DNA of 64,000 nt. It comes from Promerops cafer (Eukaryota > Chordata > Aves > Passeriformes > Nectariniidae). Positions 48,801 through 62,200 of the stretch are shown here, one piece after another. The translations under genes and the position numbers were made by a program. Under the pieces are notes generated by a model. The model searched no databases, was not told where the DNA came from, and saw nothing but the letters and a program-made list of their open reading frames with translations. The stretch's first letter is position 1; each line of letters begins with the position of its first letter. The stretch lies in the NCBI GenBank assembly GCA_013398275.1, contig VZSE01015530.1, forward strand, positions 33,249 through 97,248. The letters run 5' to 3'.

Positions 48801-50900
48801 ATGGGTGGAGGCCATACTATTGAATTTTATCCTTTATGACTAGAGGCTTCCAATGAAAATTTTGAGGAAATGCTGAGTTTTCAAATTTTTAAAGGAATGA
48901 TGAAAGTTTATATAAGCATGCAGGTTAGGATGGGACAAAGGTAAGTACGCAAGTGGATTGTTAATCAGTTTAGATCAATGGAAGGCTTTTTGAATTTAAA
49001 TGACTTGGGAATCTTTAATTGCAGGTTAACTCCATAATAAAGTTAATCTCTCTTGAGAGGTTCGTATCTGATTGACCTATAGAGTTGTCTCTCTAAAAGG
49101 TTTTAATTGTATTAATTTAATATTCAAGATAAGTCACTTCTCAGAATTGTGGGTAGTGATCAAAGCTGATAAAAATATATCCAGAAAAGTAAAGCTAGAG
49201 ACTAGAGAGAATCCAACAATTTATTTTAAATAAAGGACCATCTATAGCAAGGATACTATGTTGATTTTTGCATTTTCCAGAAAAATGTAGGTTTACTCAT
49301 CTCCTTTTTTTCTTATGTCACATACATGTTTACATGGTGTAGAGTATTAAGAGTCTAGTTTTTTCCTTGGTTTTGATTACCACTTAATGAAAGTGTGGGA
49401 GTAATGAAGATATTTACAAAATTTTGCAAGAAAACACGTCCAGTGATTGAGGTAGTTATGTAATAATTTATTTCATAATCATAATAAAGTACAATCACCA
49501 GTAGCAGTGATAACAGCTGTGCTTCATGCAGTACATTATTTTAAATTTAGATTTATCTGTATGTATGGCTTTGGATAATGAGGAGGTGCATAAATGTTTA
49601 TTTATCTATTTATTTTTTACTACCTTTCTGAATAATGACTTAGATATTCAAAAGACGTTGGAGGAATCTTATAGGAAGAGGGTTTATCCTTTATTTAGGA
49701 ATTGATACAGTAAAAACATAGGCAATGTTTTAAACTTCAATTCTAGATCATAAGTACTGCATTTTTTGTCATGAAATACTTTGAAAAATTAGGTATCAGT
49801 GCCTACTACCACAGAAGAATTCTGGGCATAAGATTTCTGCTCTTTCTAAATGCTAGTTAAATTATAATGCTCTTCCACTGAAGCTGTTCTTTCTTTTCCA
49901 GGCTGCTTAAGGCTAGTACCTGCATGCCAGGACAGCTGCTACAGTCAGCAGGTTTCCCTAAGGCCAAATTACCCTTTATACAGAAAGAAAGAGGTGAAAA
50001 ACCTGTTGAGTGTTGCTGATCCTAAATCTTCTTTGAAGAAATATGATTTCAGGCTGTTTCAAACACCTTCAGAACAGTAGCCTCTGGATTTTGTAAATTA
50101 TGAATTTAGATATGGCCCTGAAAGAAAGAATAACTCAAATAGATGAAATCTGGAGTGTAACATCTGAGTTGGAAAATACTAAGGAAAATCTCATGGACAC
50201 CCAGAACTTGCTTATGGGGTCATGCCTTTATCTTTGTGGCCAAGGGAAAACTGCTTCCTTGTCAGAGTTGAGATGCTGGTGGTTACCTGCTTCCTGTGTT
50301 CCTGCAGGAGGGTTTGTTTGAAGGGCTGGATCTGCTGCTGCAAACCATGTTATTGAGGGCAGCACTTGTTCAGTTGGATTCTCAGTTGAAGAGGGCTTGA
50401 ATGCATGGTTCACGTAGAATGCTCTAGACAGTCGTTTTTCCTTTGTTCCATTGCAGGTGTGCTTCTATGTTAAAAAGGTTTTGAGACTGGAAGATAAGGG
50501 AGTAGAAGCCCTGTTCCATAATTAGTTGGTGCTAGTGTGGAAGTAGGAGTTCCAGTTGTGGTCTTGGATAACTCTTTCTCTCCCTGATACCCAAGTACTG
50601 TGTAATAATACTGTGTGTGTAGATAATGGTTCATCTCTTAACTGTTCATCTTAATGTTTAACTACTAGGAATATGTGTTTTAAGCCTGTATTACTTCTCC
50701 TGAGACTTTGATTTTGCTATTTTCTTTATATAGGCTAAGATAAAAGGATGGGTTTACCCTTGTTGAAATTATTGTATACAAAAACTTAAAAAATATTACT
50801 GTTCAAGTGACAAGGAGCCTTTCACAATTTTGTTCAAGGTAATTGTGAGGTTCAAGTGAGAATTTTTTTAATGTCCTTTTTCTTTTCCATATGTTTGCAG
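45822..50900 (+). other. probable first intron of ARAP2
   Basis: AT-rich DNA between the CpG island and the first coding exon. Directly right of the gap (45861-45921) is an A-rich tract with CAAAAC-type units, and T-rich simple sequence occurs at 47232-47272 and 48541-48620. No further 5' untranslated exon could be identified. It ends with the acceptor tcttttccatatgtttgcag. Confidence 0.6.
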
Positions 50901-51071
50901 TCTTTAAAAAAAGCCAGTTTGAACTGAAGAAACTTGAAGAGGTGTCGTGAGGAAACGGGTGTTTTCTGCTGGCTGGTGGACATCAAATTCAACAGAATTT
51001 CTTGCTAGTGAACATGCATACAACCTGACTATTTCTGCATGACTGTGTGGGGCAATATATGGAATGAAGTC
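50901..51071 (+). promoter_or_regulatory. ARAP2: 5' untranslated part of ARAP2 exon with a tiny upstream ORF
   Basis: The exon begins after the acceptor tttgcag at 50900. The leader holds a four-codon upstream ORF (ATG 51014-51016, stop TGA 51026-51028). It also holds an in-frame ATG at 51039 that would add 11 residues (MTVWGNIWNEV) to the protein. That ATG has T at -3, whereas the one at 51072 has G at -3. Confidence 0.65.
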
Positions 51072-51934
51072 ATGTCATCCACAGGCAATGGCACTGATAT
51101 TGAAGAATTTTTGGTCAACATTAACCTTGCACAGTATCTTCCTAACTTTAAAAAATATGGCTATAACACTGTGACAGATTGTGTGGGAATAAATAACAGT
51201 GTGCTTCAGCAAATGGGAGTGTTGCCTACAGGGCATCGCAGAAGGATTCTTAAACAGTTAGACAGTCTTTCAGAAATTCAAGGAAATTCTCTTTTCTGCG
51301 AGAATCTAAAATTCAAAGACTTGAAAGGTTTAGAAGAGAAGCAATATTCATCCTCAGATCAGGAGTCTCCTGTAAGCAATTCAAGTGTAGATGGGACTGG
51401 CCAGATACCTGCAACATCATCAGAGCAACTTCTTAAAAAATCTTACGTCAATAAGGAAAAGTTGGAACTTGCTGAGCAAAACTCAGTGGAGGCAAATGAC
51501 GATAGCTGTACAAATTTGGATTTTTCCAGTTTATACCAGAATTCAGACAGCGTACTAAAAGCTGTCAGTCAAAGCAGAAATATCAAGATGAATACTCAGC
51601 CAGATGCATCTCTGACAGAAGCTGCTGCATACCAAGCTGATGAGCACTTGACTGGCCCTTTGGTGTTCCGTGATCCTCCCTCATTTGTTCGTTCATGCGA
51701 CACAAAATGCAAGGAAAACGAACAGCAGAAGTTTGCAGATGAGGGTGATTTATCTGATAGTAAACCAGATTCTCCATTCTATAAGTTTAAAGGAGAAATG
51801 ATAGACAATGACTTATATGATTCCTGTACGCTAAACTGCATGAAAGTATTTCCAAGAGCCAGCCGATCTTTTATCTTAAGGCATCGACCTGTTCCAGAAA
51901 TTCCCGAATCAAGTAAAGTTCAAGCTTCATCAAG
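51072..51934 (+). CDS. ARAP2: ARAP2 first coding exon (SAM domain)
   Basis: ARAP2 is a phosphoinositide-dependent Arf6 GAP that binds RhoA-GTP and acts at focal adhesions and in endosomal integrin traffic. This exon encodes 287 residues plus two bases. Residues about 7-66 form the SAM domain (EEFLVNINLAQYLPNFKKYG, then LPTGHRRRILKQL), which closely follows the vertebrate ARAP2 N-terminus. The remainder is the disordered linker, ending with the conserved pieces SPFYKFKGEMIDNDLY and ASRSFILRHRPVPEIPES. The start at 51072 (MSSTGNG) was chosen because it aligns with the MSS start of other ARAP2 proteins and has a better context than the in-frame ATG at 51039. The donor is CATCAAG/GTAATT, phase 2. 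The frame is intact throughout. The PH, Arf-GAP, ankyrin and Rho-GAP domains lie downstream, outside the window. Confidence 0.95.
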
Positions 51935-54900
51935 GTAATTGCTCTTCATTACTAATGAGAAATTACTATCATGGTAGAACTTACGGTTTGGGATTTCTGT
52001 TTTTTTTTCTTCTTTTATGTCTTCCCTTTTTGATGTGGATCTTTTTAATATGCGCTGTAAATACACTGGATCTGATATGAATGTTGCCAAATTAATTGAA
52101 GAAGGATTAAGCTTCAGTGTACTTTAAAAGCAAAAATCAGAGTGTAAAGGGAAATTTTAGAACAGTGTGTCCTTATAACATCCCCAATTTTCTCTGCATC
52201 TGCATATTAACAAAGGGATTGATTTAGATATAACTCTTAAAAACAACTATATAAAGCATAAGTAAGAGCTTCAAGATAGCTTTTGGGTTAATTTCTGAGC
52301 TGGTAGTCATTTAATTGTTAGTTTTGGAGAATGAAGGTAACCATTTATTCATATTATGTGTTGGCTTTTGCTGGTGGTCTCATAACAAGAAAACCTTAGC
52401 TTTTAATGATATTTCTAGTATAAAAATATTTGAGACATTCCAGCAGGGGAACACAGCAGTGGAAAAAGGAGGAAAAAAAGACAATAGATGTGGAAGGTTT
52501 TCAGAGTTTATGTAGTCTTTGAATTTGTTTCTAAGTATTCATGTGATGTGACTGTGTATTTTTCTTCCTTCAAAATGGTTGAGTTCATAATTTGAGCTCA
52601 GAAATTACTGAGTGGCATTTTTTTTCTTGAATAAACATTAGTTGTAGCTTGTCTTGGAAAAATGATAGAATGTTGAGAAAAATATCTGCTTTTGGGACTT
52701 AATTCAAGACCTATCTTTAATAAAAGTGTAATTGTTGGAATGTTAAAAATAATAGGCACTGAGTAGTCAATCACAATACAATATTACAGTCTGTAGCAAA
52801 AAACATCTCCACACAGGTTAATTTGTAATATTCTTGGATCCGTTAAGTAAATTTTAGTTGTCATTCTGGCTGTGTCTTAAACAGAAGAAAAATTAATGCA
52901 AAGGCATATGCAAAGTTTTGTTGGTGTAGCCATATCCAGATCATTAGGTTGTGTTTATTGTTTTTTTAAATTTTTTTTTTAACCACAAGCTATACCTGGA
53001 AGGGACATGTCTAAGAATATTTTGTATTTATCTTGAGTTTTTCATCTGCATATCTCAGCAGTTAGAAACATCATCGAGTTTATACATGCTCTAAATGCAG
53101 GGGCTTCCCAGCATTTATAAGTTTTTAGATTACTGAAAGATGTCCAAATTAATCTTGTAATACAATTGTTTGAACAGGTGGAAAGGCAAAGATTCTTTGC
53201 AGCAATTAGTGATGTTTTGTGTGCCTTAAAAACTGCTTCATTGGTGTCTTCTAAATGACAAAAAAATTGTGCTTATTGAAACTTAAGTATACCTATCTTT
53301 CAGTGAGGAGCAGATTTATGTTAACTTTTGTAGAGTGATTATCCCTACTTCATTTAATAAAGCTATTCATGATGAGACAAAATGGGATTCTTAACATAAA
53401 AAATAATAACTACGTACTAAAAGAGTAGTCTCACTGTCTTTTGAGAAACAATCATCCATTTGAGAGACTATGCTGTATTTGTAGTCTTGCCACCACTGGA
53501 GTAAATCCTCCAAACCCCAGTTTGTTAGTGATTGGTATGTGACTGGGTCACTGACTTCACTGCCCACCTTTTTGACTTGTGAGCTCCATTATCTTTTCTT
53601 GGTCTTTATGCTCCAGTTATAGCAATGTGGAAATCCTGAGGGACCCATCTGTCTGCTGAAGATTGGGGATAAACAAGAACTTCACAGCAGAACTTAAACT
53701 TCACAGAAACCTTCTTGATAACCTTTCTGGCGATCTTTTCATAGGGGTAGAGAACTAATACAGAACTTTAAAATGGCATTGTGCAAACATCTTTAACCTC
53801 AGGAAAGATTGTATCTTTCTCACAGAATTGCACAGACAAACAGCCTCAACTAGCCTTATTGACAGGTGGTGGTTTCATCTTTATTACATTGTATAAAGGC
53901 TGTTCCATAGAGGTAGAGGAATCCTGCTGAAATATGGGAAACTCAGCATTTCCTTCTAGTCATTCAGAGATATTAGTCATTAAATTTTTATGCAAGGAAT
54001 ACTTTTCTCATCACCTCCTGTGTGCCTTTAGCCCAAAAAGTTCATACAGTGCGTCTCCTTGTGCCCCGTAGTAGGGCTGTGACTGTGTCATTTTTTATTG
54101 CTAATAATGTACTTACCGCCCTTGCAATTTTATCTGCTTCCCTGTGCCTCGCTTCTTCTCCTGGCTCTTGCCTGTAACAAAGCATGCTGGCATCTGGAAA
54201 GACACCATAGCATTTTAGAAGTTGGAAGTACTTAGGGTTTGTTTCTTTTTTGAATTATGGCACTACAGTGTGGCATCACTGTAATATTAGGGGGTGCAGA
54301 ATTTTTTAAAAAAAGTGACAACTAGGCAATTTTCTTAATAGTGGAGTTACTCTGCAGATTTTAGTACAGTTTTTTTTTGCTCAGTATTGATGTGTAGTTA
54401 CACTAGATTATTTTCATCTGAATTTTTCCTTATCGTATCATTATGAGCTCTCTCTTGTTAGAGAATTAGTAAAGATAGGTCAAAAGGTGTTTAAAACCAC
54501 AAAGTGAAAAATTGAAGGTTTTTGTAAGACAAAATAGTGAAAGTATTGCAATGGATGAAACTAACCATTAATGTGTCTTTAGGACAAGATTAAAGATAAT
54601 TAGTTTTGAAATAGTTTTAGAGGCTTTGGCTACTTTGGATCATGTCAGCCAGCAGTCACTCTTCTTGAAATAGTTACCATTGCATTATTCCGGGAAGCAA
54701 TCTGTTCAAACAAAAAGCTGAAGCAGACTTATACCACCGTAGATCTGATTTTTATACAGAATAATATGCAGATAAAATTTCAGACTGATGAATTCTATAA
54801 TTTTTTAGATTTTTTCATGTCACCCATCTTTGTGTTGTGCAGTAGTGGGGTTGTTCTGATTCTTTATTAGGAGAAATAAGAAAAACTAGACCAAAATTCT

Positions 54901-57900
54901 GGGCAACATCCTGCATGTGGGCGAAGATATAAATAAGTAAAATAGATAATGGTGCTTGACCTGAGCAGGCACCACTTGTTTTCTGCAGCTGGCAGATCCT
55001 ATAGTTGGAATTTCTTGCTTGGTGCTGATATCCTTTAGATTCCATTTCTTAACATACAAGTGGTCAAGATTGCTAATGAGGTGCCAAACTGGTGTTGTTG
55101 TGTATCTCTACCATGTTCTGCCACACAGAATAAATTTTTTAGAAGAGAGAAGCTGCTCCCTCTCTTTTCTTGTGGTAAAGTATCACTATTACTTTACCTC
55201 TGCTAGCCGTCTGTGAACCCTAAAGCTTTAGCACAGCATGCTAGAGCAGTTTTGCTGTGTTTGCATTATGGGAGGGTTAGGTCTTTGAGATAGAAAAGAA
55301 ACGTCTTGAATGAGTATCAAAACAAAAGCTTCTTTGATTTAAAACACTCAGCAGATGAATGCCAGTAAAGACTTGGAGGCACTGACTACTTGCACCGACC
55401 TCCTTCCCTCACTTATTTGCAAGGTGACAGGAGTATATTGAATAAACCAGCTTGGTACAAAGTTCTGGGCAAAGTTTTAGCTTTTCAGCCTCTCAGCATT
55501 TAGCAAGATCAGTTGCTGCCTCATCACATCCTTTCATCCTGTTTATGCATGATATGGGGTGCTAGAGAAGTGCAGCCTGAGCTGCATCCGGTGCCTCTTA
55601 ATGTATGAAAACAGGGAGTCTTAATCACCACAGTTGTAACAAAGTCAACATTAAATAATAATAGAAATTATCGTTATATCTTTGAAAAATTGGCGCACTT
55701 TGTGATTGGCAGACTACTTGCACTAACCTTCCATTAAACAGCAAAATAAAGAATATCATCAGTCTTCTTTGTTTGAGGTACTCAATTTTTGAATTGAAAA
55801 AATCCAAGAGAAAATATATTCACTTTCTGAAATCGCTAAGAAAGTCATAGATTGATATGGTTATAAGATTTTTTTTTTCATTTTTTTTCCTCCAAAAGAT
55901 GTGTTCAGTATTTTTCTCTCTTTTAATCCAGGTATTTAATTTATACAACAACTAGCTTACTATTCTATTAAGCATTCACAAATTATAATGATATTATAGC
56001 TTGTACTGTAGGTTTTTTATGACACATAATCTTTCAAGCAGATAATCAAAGTGAGCTTGTTTCATTTATTTTATATCTTGAGGCAATTTTTAATTTACAG
56101 AAGTTAGAAATTTGCTTTCCAAAAATGACAAATAGGTTGTGTTTTTGAATGCTGGCAAAAAAGACTATAGTTTGCTTTTTAGCTGGATTTTGTGCCATGT
56201 ATACATAAATGTAGGTGCATGATCAAAAAGAACACACAAGTCCTGAAAAGTAGATGGATTTAAAAAGAAAGTGTGAGGTATTCTCTCTGTGTGTGTGGTT
56301 TTTTGTTTGTTTGTTTGTTTGTTTTTTAAGCTGACATGTTATTTTTCATTACCTGGTGAAATTATCCATCCACCCTGAAACTAAGCAAATGACTCACTGT
56401 TTTACATAAGGAAAGCCTCCATAATTTTAAAAGCTCTTCAAATCAAAGCTGTTTATCTGTAAGTCTTAATTTAGTTTAATGCTGCTAATAACTTTCAAAA
56501 GATACCAAACTACCAACCAAAAATCCAATCTGTGCAGAAATAGGTTAGGTTTTGGGTTTTTTTAAGCATATTAAGTTCTTTAAAATTAGGTTCGTACAAA
56601 CACATGAAGTTAGTATGCTAATGGAGCTTCAAAAGGTGTAACTACATGAATTTTAGTAAAATGTGTGATGAAACACAGATTTTTAAAGTATTTGCTGTGT
56701 ATTTATTGTAATTATGACTCAGGAGAGTAGGCAATTGTCTATGGGAACTAGGCCATGATCCACTTTCACTGGCCAAACTCATCCTGAGTTTTCTAAACCC
56801 AGGATTTTATCAAGTAATCATTGGGGAACTTCGTTTATGTAACCTGGATAACATTTGAAATTTCAAGTAACTTTATAAGGTGTGGCTTCTATCTTGAATT
56901 TAATCTAATAAAATTTTTGAGGCAGATTTAGGTGTGGAGTAAAAATTATCTGAAATGGTAGTTTATGAATGCTTGCATTCTGTCACAAAGAAACATCAGT
57001 TTGTAAATAGGAGTAATTCAAGTTGGACTTCATGGGACAGTTGGTTTAAAGTTTTAAATGTAGCTTATCTTAAAATAATATAATTTCTCAGTATGTTAAA
57101 AGGGGAAACAAAAGTTAGGAGATTTATATTTTTAGTAGAAGAAAATTGCTTTTGGCTTTAAAGGATGGAGGACCCACAAACTGATAGGAAAACCGATAAG
57201 GCTCTTACATGGCATTTGTCAGGCTCAGAATGTTCTATAAGGATGCATGAGAACCTGTAGTACTCTTATTTTAAGCAGAGAAAACAAAATTAAGAGGAAA
57301 AATTGCTAATTGTGTAAATGGGGGAATTCAGAGCCTGACTGAAAAGACCTCTAATACAGATCACTGGACTAGTGAAGGTGGGTTAGAAATTTTCTAATTT
57401 ACGAGTTTTTCTTCCTATGTTCTGATTATAAAGCTGTCTTGGCCTGAAATATTAATAATAGCAATAGTATTGCACTATACTTGAAATTGCTGAAATGGGG
57501 CCAGCACACCACTAATAAAGTGACTTTTCTGCTATGCATGGAGATACATTCTTACTCATGTGTAAAATGTGTAGGGGTTGTCGCAGGCAGCTGCACTGCC
57601 ATTTACCTCTTGGTTTTAAAACTTCATGGGGAGAAATAATTCACCTTAGGAAATCAAAACTTTACAGCAATTTTTTTTTTTTTTCAGTGGTTGGGAGCAT
57701 GTTCTGGCTGGATTCTCAGGCCTCTTATGAGTTTAATGTTAAAGCAGATTTTCATAGTACATCCTTTTTTAAAAACAGTCATTAGTAATCGTTGTGAAGG
57801 AGAAGAGAAGGAATAGGTTGGAGAAGATTCTGGGATCTCCATTCTTCAAGCAATCTAAATGTTTTTATGGTTAATTCAGAACAAGAAAAACCCCCTGAAT

Positions 57901-58116
57901 TTGGGATGTCTGCTAAGATCAGAGAAGTATTCAGTATCATAAAGGGAGGAAAACATTGTTGTGTGACTTTCAAAATAAATCAGATTTCCAAAGATTTAGA
58001 ATCTACTGTTTCTATATTCGTATATAATTTTAATTGTTTAACTGCATGAGATGGTTTTGCTTATTTTCTGGGAAATTTCAATTAATGTTTTCATTCTGTG
58101 CTTTGTTTTGTTCAAG
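51935..58116 (+). other. ARAP2 intron (6.2 kb)
   Basis: Starts GTAATT and ends tttgttttgttcaag. AT-rich, with a TTTG tandem at 56302-56326. No repeats of known family and no additional exon recognised; open stretches such as 55019-55216 and 57534-57785 look non-coding. Confidence 0.7.
56302..56326. repeat. (TTTG)n microsatellite
   Basis: Five consecutive TTTG units inside an ARAP2 intron. Confidence 0.85.
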
Positions 58117-58187
58117 TTCCCTTCATAAAAGAAGAAATGTGGACCTTGTAAATATTTCTTGCACTGGGAGGCAAATTTCACAAAACA
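58117..58187 (+). CDS. ARAP2: ARAP2 second coding exon
   Basis: A 71-base exon between acceptor ttttgttcaag and donor CAAAACA/GTGAGT. It takes the AG left by the previous exon and reads S-SLHKRRNVDLVNISCTGRQ then ISQN, leaving one base (phase 1). The KRRNV piece corresponds to the RERRNV segment of mammalian ARAP2 just after the conserved HRPVPEIP motif. Length and phases fit on both sides. Confidence 0.85.
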
Positions 58188-59128
58188 GTGAGTTAAGCAT
58201 GCTGATACTTATATCTTGAATATTAAGGAAAAAGAAACCTTGGACCAGTTGTCTAAAATAAGTATTACTTACATATTTTAAGAAATACTGAGCATCTCAA
58301 AGGTCTGGAAGAATTGGTTTATGTGATAGCAGAGTATTTAATCACTTAAAGCATTTCTATATATTTTTTGATTATGGCCAAATATAGTAAATATTAAAAA
58401 AAATCTAGTCTTTAAGCCCCATTTATTTTAATATACTTTTTTTTAGACTATTTTTTTTAAGTTTCTAATATTAGATCCAGATTTTTTTTAAGCAGAGTTA
58501 ACTTCTTGAAAGATATAAGGAGTGTATTCCTGACTAATGCTGCTTAATTTGTTTAAGTGCTCATAGCTCCAGGAAAGAACAGGAAATTTATTGTATTAAA
58601 TAGTTTACTGAAGCATTCAGAAGTCTTGTCCAGTCAGCTGGAAACTTCTTTCATATTCGAAAAATATATCTTATTTGAAGTTATGTATATTTATTTTAAG
58701 CAAATACTTGGTGACAAAACGAAGATTGTGCACAGAAGAGTTCTGTGGTGGTTTATTTTTGGTATTTTTTTAAAGTCAGAATAAGGAACACTTTGGCGCT
58801 ATTGCTTCTTAGACTAGACAACTGAATTTTTTTTTATTTTAAGTTGATGCAGGGTAGAGAAGAAGAAAATGCCTGTATGCAAGTTATATTCAAATTACAT
58901 AATACTAACGATAATGTCTGTGGTGAAAAGAAGTTATCTGGAGTTCATGTAGAAATAGGACGTTGTTTCTTGTTCCTCAAAGTTTTTTCTGGGAAGGACA
59001 GAGAAATTACAAGCTGAAAATTCTGTGTCCATTCTTGATTTTATTATGACTTTAGCAGAGCATTTGTGACTCACAGTAGAGCACTGTGTGACTGTATTTA
59101 TTTATTTTATTTTTTTTTTTGCTTTAAG
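58188..59128 (+). other. ARAP2 intron (0.94 kb)
   Basis: GTGAGT donor to a long T tract ending tttttttgctttaag. Nothing else recognised inside. Confidence 0.75.
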
Positions 59129-59208
59129 ATACTTCTGTGGAAGAAAAGCCACCCATTATCTCTCCATATGGGGAAACCTTTATTTGTGACAGCGCTAAAG
59201 ATGCTAAA
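59129..59208 (+). CDS. ARAP2: ARAP2 third coding exon
   Basis: An 80-base exon between acceptor tttgctttaag and donor GATGCTAAA/GTAAGT. Joined to the previous exon it reads N-TSVEEKPPIISPYGETFICD then SAKDAK and ends in phase 0. The PYGETF motif is conserved in ARAP2 of other vertebrates, which fixes the identity and the reading frame. It belongs to the linker before the first PH domain. Confidence 0.9.
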
Positions 59209-62200
59209 GTAAGTTGAGAAGCCTGAATGTATATAGTCTGTCTTCACTTTAATCTTCATGCTAGGTATTTCATACTGGCATAATTATTTTTTTTTTTATT
59301 TCATGCTTTTTTAATTGCCAGTACTTTTTCTGTCTTTTTAGGTATATGCAAAGGGTTTATGATGTAAATATATGAGGACTAATGACTTTTGTTAATATCA
59401 AGAGACACTTTATATGTTCAATAGTAATAGGAAGCTGCAGTGTGTGTGTTGGTTCTTTCTTTTTTTTTTTTCTTTTTTTAAACCAACATAGGACAGCTGA
59501 CTTTTTTTTTTAAACTCCATTGGCCAGAGCTGCTGTATTTATGCTCTCAGATACAATCCTTTGTGCATAATTCAGGTTAAGCCGTTAAAATTTGAAACCG
59601 TCAGAATTTACTAAGAAGGGTAAAAGTGGATTTTTTTCTCATCTGAGACTTGCCGATCAAGACTGGTCATCTCTACACAGGCTTTTGCATATCCTGTGAA
59701 AGCAGCTTGCGCGTTAGGTTAGGTGATAATGATGGTCACATTTGGTCGCACCGTTTTTCACTTCCTGTATATGAAAGTTCTCAGGACTATTTAGTTCTTG
59801 CATGATATTTTTCATGCATCTCCTAAACTTGCTGTATACCCAGACAGTCACTTTTGTTTTAGGATTCTCTGAAGTGAACGTTTTTGTTGGGGTCAGTAGT
59901 TGATAGTGTGAATGCCGCAGGTGACATGTGGGCAGACTTCTGAATCACGTGGAGGGAGATAATGGGAGGTAAATTAGCTTAGTGAGGCATCTGCTAAATG
60001 CCATGAATTTCCAACTCCTGCTTCTGTCTCAGCAGGAAGCAGACCAGAAATTTTTGATTCTGTGATTACTTATGCTTTTTCCAGCCAGTCTCAAGCCACA
60101 GAATTAAAGATAATAGAAAATTCTTCTGTCCTGGTCTTCAATGTTTCATTTTTAAACTATTGTAAACTATTGACTAAAATAAAAACTACTCAAATGGATG
60201 TCTAGGGTTTTTCTTTCTCCCATTCTAATTTCTTAAGAATTGATCAATAAAAGTAAATGGCTCAAATTTCATCTTCTAATGAGAGTAGTTTTATAGGAAT
60301 AAAATAATCTCTTTTTGGTGCATACTTTCTTTTGGAAGTATACTATGCTTTTTTGTTGTTGTTTACCTTTTAACACAGGACACACAAAATCATACCTTGT
60401 CTTTCATACTTGTTCTTGTTTTGTGTTTGCAAAGCTGACTTCTGAGTGTTCATTTTCTTTCCTTGAATGCAATGTTTTGTCTGTGCTAGTTATTGTTGTC
60501 TGTGCCAATGTCTTTAAAAATTGAAAATTTAACTTCTTTGTAATTATTCCAATGGTTTAAGCTGATTTTTCTAAAAAAAGTTTCCTAGCCCTCTTGTTAC
60601 TTCTTAGCATTAATCTGTATATTTCATTGAAATGGTTGTTTATGAAAAAGCATACCCAGAATGGTTGTCAGCACTCTTTCTTATCTTACAAATGCACAAA
60701 GTACAAAAATACCATGCTGTTAAACTGGATTAACTGCTTGAAACTAAATTTCTATTTTGCTGGTTGCAGAATCATGAATAATGCAGTATAACATCCTTTA
60801 CCTGATCTGAAGATTTGTATTTTAGTATGTCTTACATATATGTGAACAGTTTCTTGCGTTATGTTTATCACGTGCCCAGTGGAAACTTCATAGCTGATTT
60901 CAGTTCCACTAGCACTTAATTGTGGACAAAGGTCATAAAGAAGAACTCTAAAACAAACATCTTGAGATACGTTTCGCTTTCAGATTTTTTTCCCCAGAAG
61001 CAAACATCCTAGGAACAAATAAGAATATTTAGATAACACTATGAAGTATCTGAGATTTTAGAGCTTGTTGCTGCTGCTTGATGTTAAGTCACGAGAGTAT
61101 AGTTTGTCCATATAGAATAAAAGGTCTCAAGTTATACTTACTGACTGAAATTTGCTCGATGGGCTTGTAAGTTAGCCATCACCCTTCTTTCTGTTTCATT
61201 GGTGTAAAGAGAAGGCTTCTGTAGGCTTTTATGAAGGGTGTGCCTGTAGAAATAGGTAATGAGTCACTACAGACTGGAAGTGAGCATGAGAACAGGGGAA
61301 TGAAGGTTATAAAGAAAATATGCCTTTGATTTGGGTCAGGAAGAAAGATAAGTAGAAAGAGAAAGCTCTGAAAGGTAACCTGAAGAAGGAACTGTTTTTT
61401 TAAATTTTGATTTAAAAATAACATAAAAATCCAAGTGTTTTAGAGACATTTTGTTGTTGTGTCTAGCTAAAAGAGTCAAGAATAGTAGAAATCTTTCAGA
61501 GGAATACTGAATTCTAATGAGTTTAGGCCTCATGAGTGACATACTGGCTTTATTACTTTCTGTAGACAGCCTAAATTAAACATGCAATCTGAGCTTGGTA
61601 AATTGTGTGAGCTCCTGAGCATTGGGATACTGTGGAAGGCTGGCTGCATTGCAAGTGTTACCACTTTACCATGAGAAGCCTTAATATTCAAAAAGGAGGA
61701 ATTTATGATCATGGACCCATTACAAAGTTGTATTGCCAGACCATGATTCAAGAATCAACCTGATAACTGTGTGACATTACCTTGAATAGGAGACTTAGGT
61801 GGTATCTCCCGTGGAAGATGCCTCTCCTCAATGGCATTGGATCTTCATTTAATGTAGGCTCAGTCGTGATACCCTTCATGCAGTCTGTGTTTTACCTCTC
61901 AGGCTTCCTGTCTTGATGTTGAAGTCAGAAAGACTACCTGTTAGAAAAAGCTAAAACCAGAAGTGTATCTGAGTTACTTCCCGATTAAAAGTAGAGGGGC
62001 TTTATACAGGCCTGAGAGTAGGCAGTTCCATCTGTCATATTTCTTCCTTAACAATAGGTGCTTCCTATGCATAAGGACAGTACCTATATAGAAGAAACGC
62101 TTCTCTCTATAAAGGTGTCTGCATGAGAAAATGCTGCTATCTTTGTGTAATACCTCAGAGACTTGCAGGAGGTGGGGATTTTGTCTTACATTGAGCCTGA

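Noticed and set aside
51583..51777. 64-codon minus-strand frame inside the ARAP2 exon
   Set aside because: Shadow of the intact plus-strand SAM-domain exon.
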